Of a DNA stretch of 64,000 bases, positions 59,182 to 64,000 are shown piece by piece. The position numbers and the translations under genes were made by a program. The stretch's first letter is position 1. Each line of letters opens with the position of its first letter. The notes beneath the pieces were generated by a model. That model had not been told where the DNA came from, made no database searches, and saw nothing but the letters and a program-made list of their open reading frames with translations. This DNA comes from Leptolyngbyaceae cyanobacterium T60_A2020_046 (GTDB lineage Bacteria > Cyanobacteriota > Cyanobacteriia > Phormidesmidales > Phormidesmidaceae): NCBI GenBank assembly GCA_015272155.1, contig JACYME010000214.1:1-64000 (forward strand). Direction: 5' to 3'.

Positions 59182-59646
59182 ATGATGGGGCGATCGCATC
59201 TGCCAATCACGGTATTCGGCATTGTCCTTTTGGGGGGTCTGGCGGCCTGCACCCCCAATGCTGCCGTTGCGCCCCGCAAAATCCCCATCCATCAGAGTTG
59301 GGCGCTGCAACCGGGCAGCACGGTCAGCGGCTATCGGGTGACGGGCGGGCTGGGGGATGTGTCGATTCAGTTGGGCGGACAGGCGGCGCGCGCCCCCTTT
59401 GATGGCAAGGTGCAGCCCACAGACTCCCAGGCAGAGTGTGTGGTGTTCACCAGTCCTGAGGTTCCGGCCTATCTGTTTCGTCTCTGTGGTCTGCGGCGAC
59501 CGCGATTGGGGGATGTGCGATCGGGGCAGGTGATCGGCAAGGGCGACATTTTGCAATTTGCGGCCATGCGTCGCCAACCGGACGGCACGTGGGCAATGGT
59601 AGAGCCCGCGATCGATATTTTGGAGCGCACAGTAGCTGCGCCGTAG
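59182..59646 (+). CDS. Putative lipoprotein
   Basis: With start ATG 59182 the 154-residue protein has a lipoprotein signal (ITVFGIVLLGGLAAC, lipobox LAAC). The mature part contains GYRVTGGLGDVSIQLGG, ARAPFDGKVQPTD and GQVIGKGDILQFAAM. The beta-rich pattern with a GK.DIL segment resembles a biotinyl/lipoyl or M23-accessory hammerhead but is too short to assign. It follows the preceding gene by 58 bp and is probably cotranscribed. Confidence 0.65.
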   Translation: MMGRSHLPITVFGIVLLGGLAACTPNAAVAPRKIPIHQSWALQPGSTVSGYRVTGGLGDVSIQLGGQAARAPFDGKVQPTDSQAECVVFTSPEVPAYLFRLCGLRRPRLGDVRSGQVIGKGDILQFAAMRRQPDGTWAMVEPAIDILERTVAAP

Positions 59647-59683
59647 CGACCGTGCGTGTGTTCAAGTTCACCTCGCTTAGGGG

Positions 59684-61291
59684 CTATGCTGGCGCATTCA
59701 GCAAGGTGCGGGCGGTGGCGAGGGTGTCGGCTTCGTGGGCGGGTTTGTCGGTGCGCCAGCGGAGAATGCGAGGAAAGCGGACGGAAATCCCGGATTTGTG
59801 GCGGCTGGATGCGGCGATGCCTTCAAAGGCGATCTCAAAAACTTGAATAGGTTCCACCGATCGCACCGGGCCAAATCGTTCAATGGTATGGCGGCGAATC
59901 CACTTATCAAGGGTTTCGATTTCGGCATTATCCAGGCCGGAGTAGGCTTTGGCGAAGGGCACTAGGTCGTCGCCGTCCCAGAGGGCAAAGGTGTAGTCGG
60001 TGAAGAGGTTGGCACGTTTGCCGCTGCCCGCCTGGGCGTAAATCAGTACGGCGTCGAGGGTCATGGGTTCAACCTTGTATTTCCACCAATAGCCGCGCTT
60101 GCGTCCAACGAGGTAGGGACTGTCGATCGCTTTCACCATGAGCCCCTCTGCGCCATGGTGGCGGGCTTGGTCGCGCAGGGCGGTGAGGTGCGCGAAGTCT
60201 TCAAAGGTGAAGGCTTCGGAGCGATCGCGGCGCGAATCGGGATATTCGTCTAGCAGGGTAGTGAGGTGCGATCGGCGATCGCATAGCGGGCGATCGCGCA
60301 GATCCTGCCCCCCGTGCTCCAGCAAATCGTAGGCAATGAAGCGTACCGGGCTTTCTGCCATCACCTTCTTGGTGACACGCTTGCGTCCGAGGCGCTTTTG
60401 CAAATGGTTGAAGCTCAGCGGGCGATCGCCCTGCCAGCACAGAATTTCCCCATCTAGCACATGACCGTTGGGGAAGGTGGCAAACGCCTCCACCAGTTCA
60501 GGGAACTGCTCGGTGATCAAATCCTCGCCCCGCGACCAGATAAACACCTCGTCGGCCCGCTTAATGATTTGAGCGCGAATGCCGTCCCACTTCCACTCAG
60601 CCTGCCACTGGCGCGGGTCTTCTTGGCAAAATTTGTCTTCCTCAAGGGCCGTTGCCAGAAAAAACGGGTAGGGCTGGCTCGGGGCCGTCTCGATCGCCGC
60701 TGTGCTCAACAGCGCCTGATAAAAGGCCGGGGTGGGGTCAAAGTCGCCCATCAGGCGATGGGCCAAGACCGCTTCTGGCAGGCCCGAGGCGGCGGACAGT
60801 CCCTTGATCACCAGCTTGTCTGAGACACCGACCCGAAACGCCCCCGTCAACACCTTATTCAGCACAAAGACCTCATCATCGGCCAGTGCCCGCCACCAGG
60901 AAATCACCAAGTCGCGCCGCTCGTCTTCGGTTCCGGCAGCCTTGATTTGGGGAATGAGCTGCTCCATCCACTGATGCAGGGGAATGTCAGCGCTGGCCTG
61001 GCCCTGGAGCGGCGTGTCGCGCAGGAGCAGCGCAATGACCTCGGCGGAGTCGCCGACGTGGGCGTAGCAGTCTTCAAACAGCCATTCTGGCAGGTGGGAA
61101 ATGCTGAGGTAGACTTCCCGCAGCACGCGCGAGGTGACGAGCCGACGTCGGGTTTTGTTGAGGAGCAGGTACAGCGCCCAGATAGCGTTTTCGGGGGCTT
61201 CTGCTGCAAAGTATTGGCGCAGGGCCTCGACCTTGGCCTTGGTCGAAGGGGTGGCGTCGATCGCGTGAAAAAGCTGGGTAAACCGTTTCAT
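59684..61291 (-). CDS. ATP-dependent DNA ligase (LigB/archaeal-like)
   Basis: The 535-residue protein has an N-terminal DNA-binding domain (about 1-200), then the adenylation domain with active-site K234 in EWKWDGIRAQI, VLDGEILCW, FIAYDLLEHGG, EGLMVKAIDSPY and WWKYKV. The C-terminal OB domain is present (RFPRILRWRTDKPAHEAD). The enzyme seals nicks using ATP, unlike the NAD-dependent LigA that bacteria use for replication. It probably serves repair. The photolyase gene lies 1.4 kb away on the same strand. Confidence 0.93.
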   Translation of the reverse strand: MKRFTQLFHAIDATPSTKAKVEALRQYFAAEAPENAIWALYLLLNKTRRRLVTSRVLREVYLSISHLPEWLFEDCYAHVGDSAEVIALLLRDTPLQGQASADIPLHQWMEQLIPQIKAAGTEDERRDLVISWWRALADDEVFVLNKVLTGAFRVGVSDKLVIKGLSAASGLPEAVLAHRLMGDFDPTPAFYQALLSTAAIETAPSQPYPFFLATALEEDKFCQEDPRQWQAEWKWDGIRAQIIKRADEVFIWSRGEDLITEQFPELVEAFATFPNGHVLDGEILCWQGDRPLSFNHLQKRLGRKRVTKKVMAESPVRFIAYDLLEHGGQDLRDRPLCDRRSHLTTLLDEYPDSRRDRSEAFTFEDFAHLTALRDQARHHGAEGLMVKAIDSPYLVGRKRGYWWKYKVEPMTLDAVLIYAQAGSGKRANLFTDYTFALWDGDDLVPFAKAYSGLDNAEIETLDKWIRRHTIERFGPVRSVEPIQVFEIAFEGIAASSRHKSGISVRFPRILRWRTDKPAHEADTLATARTLLNAPA

Positions 61292-61365
61292 GGCTTATAT
61301 TGTGCCGCGATCGCCCGAAGCTGGGATCCCAGTCCGCGACGGTTACCCGTGGGCCATGCAGGCGG

Positions 61366-62241
61366 TTACGCTTCTAGCTCGCGACCGCCCCGTGCCAGCA
61401 GGTAGGAGTTGTAGAGGTTTTGAAAGACAATGTAAAACATGGGGCCGAGGGCGATTGCGGGATTCAAAAACGTGAGGCACACCCAAATGCTGAAGAGGGT
61501 GTTTTTTTGCCCGAGGGATTGCCCCATCTCTTGGCCCCAGGTGACGCCGCCGAGCCAGCGGCCCAGCCCAAAGTTGAGGGCACACAACGCCAGTGAAACT
61601 AGGGCAATGGGCACAATCGCCGTCCATGAGGCCTGGGATTCGACCTCAATGAAGTAGGTGGCGCGGGCGGTGGAGAGGTAAATCGCCGCCATCCAGCAAT
61701 AGAATCCCAGGCCGCGCTGGGTGAGCAATGCGGCAGTGACGGGTGGGGCAAACCGCTGCAACAGTTGTGTCACCCCCAGGGGCAACAGCACCACCATCAG
61801 CGTCGAACCCAGGGCTTGGAGATTAAAGGCGGTTGCGCCGCTGGGGGCAAGGATGGGCAGCACCAAGGGCAGGGCGATCGCGGAAAAACTATTGGTCACC
61901 ACCACCGACGACATCACATAATCGACGCGGCCATTGAGAAAGCGGGTCATGACTGGCGCGGCGGCGGCGGTTGGAGCCATTGCGATGATAAAAGCCACGA
62001 TCGCCAGTTCTGGACTGAACCAGTTGCCCATCCAGGCGGTCAGACCGGCGATCGCCATCATCATCGCCACAATGGTTGCCAGCCGGGGACTGAGGGCGGT
62101 TTTGGGATGGAGCTCCAGATCCAGCAGCGAAAAGAACAGGATCAGCATGATCAGGTAGCGGATCAAAAACGTCAAGCTATGACCCTGGGGAAACAGCACC
62201 CCCGCCGCGATCGCCCCAAACAAACACAATGACTTTTTCAT
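61366..62241 (-). CDS. Bile acid:sodium symporter (BASS/SBF) family transporter
   Basis: The 291-residue membrane protein has about nine to ten helices, with MAPTAAAAPVMTRFLNG and LGQKNTLFSIWVCLTFLNP in the two crossover regions. The fold is that of Na+-coupled organic anion transporters; cyanobacterial members include SbtA-unrelated pyruvate, pantoate or bicarbonate-like carriers. The substrate is unknown. The gene is 74 bp downstream of none and is probably transcribed alone; DNA ligase follows on the same strand. Confidence 0.85.
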   Translation of the reverse strand: MKKSLCLFGAIAAGVLFPQGHSLTFLIRYLIMLILFFSLLDLELHPKTALSPRLATIVAMMMAIAGLTAWMGNWFSPELAIVAFIIAMAPTAAAAPVMTRFLNGRVDYVMSSVVVTNSFSAIALPLVLPILAPSGATAFNLQALGSTLMVVLLPLGVTQLLQRFAPPVTAALLTQRGLGFYCWMAAIYLSTARATYFIEVESQASWTAIVPIALVSLALCALNFGLGRWLGGVTWGQEMGQSLGQKNTLFSIWVCLTFLNPAIALGPMFYIVFQNLYNSYLLARGGRELEA

Positions 62242-62652
62242 GACTCACCCACGACGCGGGCCAAATGCCCAGATTCCAACGCGCTGCGCCACTCCAAATT
62301 TTCTCAACGGAGAACCCGCCTCTTCCAGAGTGCCCGTGCCTTATGCTCTTGCAAACCAGGCATCCTGTAAAACCTTAATCGATTCTTTACCTGGGGCATA
62401 GCACTTTGGTTGAGAAGGATGGCCGATGCTCCAGAACCGTGTGGCGGTATGGCCGCGATCGCGCCTATCCTTAGGCCAACCGGTATCAGCGGTCTAGGAT
62501 GCAAGAAGGAGGCGACCTGCTGCAATACCCAGACTGCCTAATTTCCAACAACTCTCTAATTTTGAATTTCTAATTTTGAACTTTGAATTCCCCACCGCCA
62601 TACTAGATACAGTTCGCGCAGCCGAACGCTGATCCTTTCACGCCCGCATCGG
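62242..62652. other. Divergent spacer between the BASS transporter and sdhB
   Basis: A 14-bp imperfect tandem repeat (62555-62582) lies about 70 bp upstream of sdhB. No gene or RNA was recognised. Confidence 0.5.
62555..62582. repeat. 14-bp tandem repeat, AT-rich
   Basis: TCTAATTTTGAATT (62555-62568) is followed by TCTAATTTTGAACT (62569-62582), with one difference, and by a further TTTGAATTC. It lies in the sdhB promoter region. Confidence 0.85.
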
Positions 62653-63399
62653 ATGAAACTTCACCTCCAGGTTTGGCGACAACCTGGCCCCACCGCGCCC
62701 GGCCACTTCGCCCGCTACACCGTGCCCAATGCCGCCCCCGAGATGTCGTTTCTAGAATTGCTCGACGTGCTGAACGAGCAACTCATCCACGCAGGCGACG
62801 ATCCGGTGGAATTTGACCATGATTGCCGCGAAGGTATCTGTGGCTCCTGCGGCATGATGATCAATGGCCAAGCCCACGGATCCCAGCTCCAAACCGCTAC
62901 CTGTCAGCTTTATTTGCGCCACTTTCAGGATGGCGACACGATTACCATCGAGCCCTGGCGAGCCAAAGCCTTTCCGGTGGTGAAGGATTTGGTGGTCGAT
63001 CGCACCGCCTTCGATCGCATCCTGGCCGCCGGGGGCTACATTTCGGTCAAAACTGGCGCAGCCCCAGAGGCCAACGCCCTGCCCATCCCCAAGGCAGACG
63101 CCGATCGCGCCTTTGACTATGCGACGTGCATCGGCTGCGGAGCCTGCGTAGCGGCCTGCCCCAATGCGTCGGCGTCGCTGTTTACGGCGGCTAAGATTGC
63201 CCACCTGTCGCTGCTGCCCCAGGGCCATCCTGAGCGAAAGGCGCGGGTGGTGGCCATGACGGAAGAAATGGCCCAAGCAGGGTTTGGGGATTGCTCAAAC
63301 CACGGTGAATGCGAGGCCGTGTGTCCCAAAGGGATTTCCATCGACGCGATCGCGCGGATGCGCCGAGAATACCTCCATGCCCTGTGGCAACTTGGTTGA
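62653..63399 (+). CDS. sdhB: Succinate dehydrogenase / fumarate reductase iron-sulfur subunit
   Basis: The 248-residue protein has the [2Fe-2S] motif [16 protein letters not shown] (with a later Cys in TATCQLYL) and two cysteine clusters for [4Fe-4S] and [3Fe-4S]: [16 protein letters not shown] and [16 protein letters not shown]. It passes electrons from SdhA to quinone in the thylakoid or plasma membrane. No sdhA or membrane anchor is adjacent, as is usual in cyanobacteria where these genes are scattered. The sequence resembles the SdhE-partnered type. Confidence 0.95.
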   Translation: MKLHLQVWRQPGPTAPGHFARYTVPNAAPEMSFLELLDVLNEQLIHAGDDPVEFDHDCREGICGSCGMMINGQAHGSQLQTATCQLYLRHFQDGDTITIEPWRAKAFPVVKDLVVDRTAFDRILAAGGYISVKTGAAPEANALPIPKADADRAFDYATCIGCGACVAACPNASASLFTAAKIAHLSLLPQGHPERKARVVAMTEEMAQAGFGDCSNHGECEAVCPKGISIDAIARMRREYLHALWQLG

Positions 63400-63459
63400 A
63401 TCTGGCTCAGATGGGCGCACCCGATGCGCCAGCGGTGTGAGCGCAAATCAGTCTTGCAA

Positions 63460-64000
63460 TTAGTCTTGCAAAAACTGCACCAAGGCTTGGAGCTTGTCCC
63501 AGGCGGCTCCGCTGTCGAGGATGATACGGGCGCGGTCAATGCCATCCGCGATCGCCGCCTCCAGGGTAGTGCCTTGGGCAATGCCCGCCACCTTCAGCGC
63601 TAGCGCCGCATTCAACAACACGGCATCCCGCTGGGCCGGAGTGCCCTTGCCCTGCAACACCGCCTGCAAAATCGCCGTATTTTCCGCCAATTCTCCGCCG
63701 CGCAGGGCCGACTTATCCGCCGGGGTGAGCCCATAGGATTGGGGATCCAGCACCACGAGATGTACCTTGCCGCCTTCCAATACGGCCAGATCGGTGATGT
63801 CGCCGAGGCCCGCCTCATCCAAGCGCTCGCGCCCGTGCAGCACGATCGCCTGGGGAAGCTCAAGCTGGTTCAGCGCCTCTGCCATCGGCGTAATCACCAG
63901 CGGATCGTAAACGCCAATCACCTGACCCGTGGGTCGCAGGGGATTCACTAACGGCCCCAGCAGGTTAAAAATGGTGCGCACTTTGAGCGCACCGCGAATC
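63460..64000 (-). CDS. trpD: Anthranilate phosphoribosyltransferase, C-terminal part (cut by window edge)
   Basis: About 180 residues are visible, from [18 protein letters not shown] to the C-terminus [24 protein letters not shown] and [20 protein letters not shown] match the family. The reading frame is open to 64000, so the N-terminal half with the PRPP site lies outside. The enzyme joins anthranilate to phosphoribosyl pyrophosphate in tryptophan synthesis. Convergent with sdhB, with a 60-bp gap. Confidence 0.93.
   Translation of the reverse strand, partial: IRGALKVRTIFNLLGPLVNPLRPTGQVIGVYDPLVITPMAEALNQLELPQAIVLHGRERLDEAGLGDITDLAVLEGGKVHLVVLDPQSYGLTPADKSALRGGELAENTAILQAVLQGKGTPAQRDAVLLNAALALKVAGIAQGTTLEAAIADGIDRARIILDSGAAWDKLQALVQFLQD

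Noticed and set aside
1-64000. CRISPR array
   Set aside because: No regularly spaced repeat with unique spacers was found; repeats are two-copy tandem duplications only.

Overview
This window comes from a cyanobacterial chromosome. It carries petB and petD for the cytochrome b6f complex, a ccsA-type cytochrome c assembly gene, an EGY1-like site-2 protease and a CtpA-type peptidase. The octamer GCGATCGC (HIP1) recurs throughout, inside genes and spacers alike, as in many cyanobacterial genomes. The DNA looks GC-rich. Most genes are single or in pairs, on both strands, with no long operons. The genus cannot be decided from the sequence; a filamentous Leptolyngbya-like lineage is only a guess.

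Layout. 1-3001: the end of an IS630-type element sits inside a decayed AAA-like ATPase gene, preceded by an intact AAA-like ATPase with an N-terminal helix-turn-helix. 3002-4526: a 1.5-kb spacer with two perfect tandem duplications. 4527-10802: a three-gene signalling operon, consisting of an ethylene-receptor-like and cyanobacteriochrome-like hybrid kinase, a REC-GGDEF-EAL protein and a REC-histidine kinase. 11028-20212: DoxX-like protein, glyoxalase-like protein, 5-oxoprolinase, two MscS channels and CcsA. 20213-25239: two long sparse spacers around a CheY-like regulator, a universal stress protein and a carotenoid/retinol-type FAD oxidoreductase. 25240-38024: M23 peptidase, chorismate synthase, Ca-type P-ATPase, Aat transferase, glycosyltransferase, LOG protein, guanine deaminase, two divergent LpxB-related glycosyltransferases and an ABC1 kinase. 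38221-40176: a glycine-rich RTX protein. 41196-49843: threonine synthase, coiled-coil protein, S2P protease, degenerate metallo-beta-lactamase protein, HD hydrolase, CtpA, petB and petD. 49990-64000: anti-sigma-type kinase, glycosyltransferase, CDF transporter, Fur regulator, cobyric acid synthase, photolyase/cryptochrome, ATP-dependent DNA ligase, BASS transporter, SdhB and the C-terminal part of TrpD.

The best candidate for an unusual system is the operon at 4527-10802. Its first protein keeps all six residues known to be needed for copper and ethylene binding in plant ETR1, at a constant offset of 12. It also has a phytochrome-related GAF domain with a cysteine at the bilin-binding position, then kinase and receiver domains. 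The next gene, overlapping by 8 bp, encodes a protein with apparently intact diguanylate cyclase and phosphodiesterase motifs. Together they suggest one pathway joining ethylene, light and cyclic di-GMP. Other points of interest are a photolyase that seems to lack the flavin-proximal tryptophan, an MITE-like palindrome at 32969-33063, and a repeated pattern of perfect 12-23 bp tandem duplications confined to spacers.

No rRNA, tRNA, CRISPR array or prophage was recognised.
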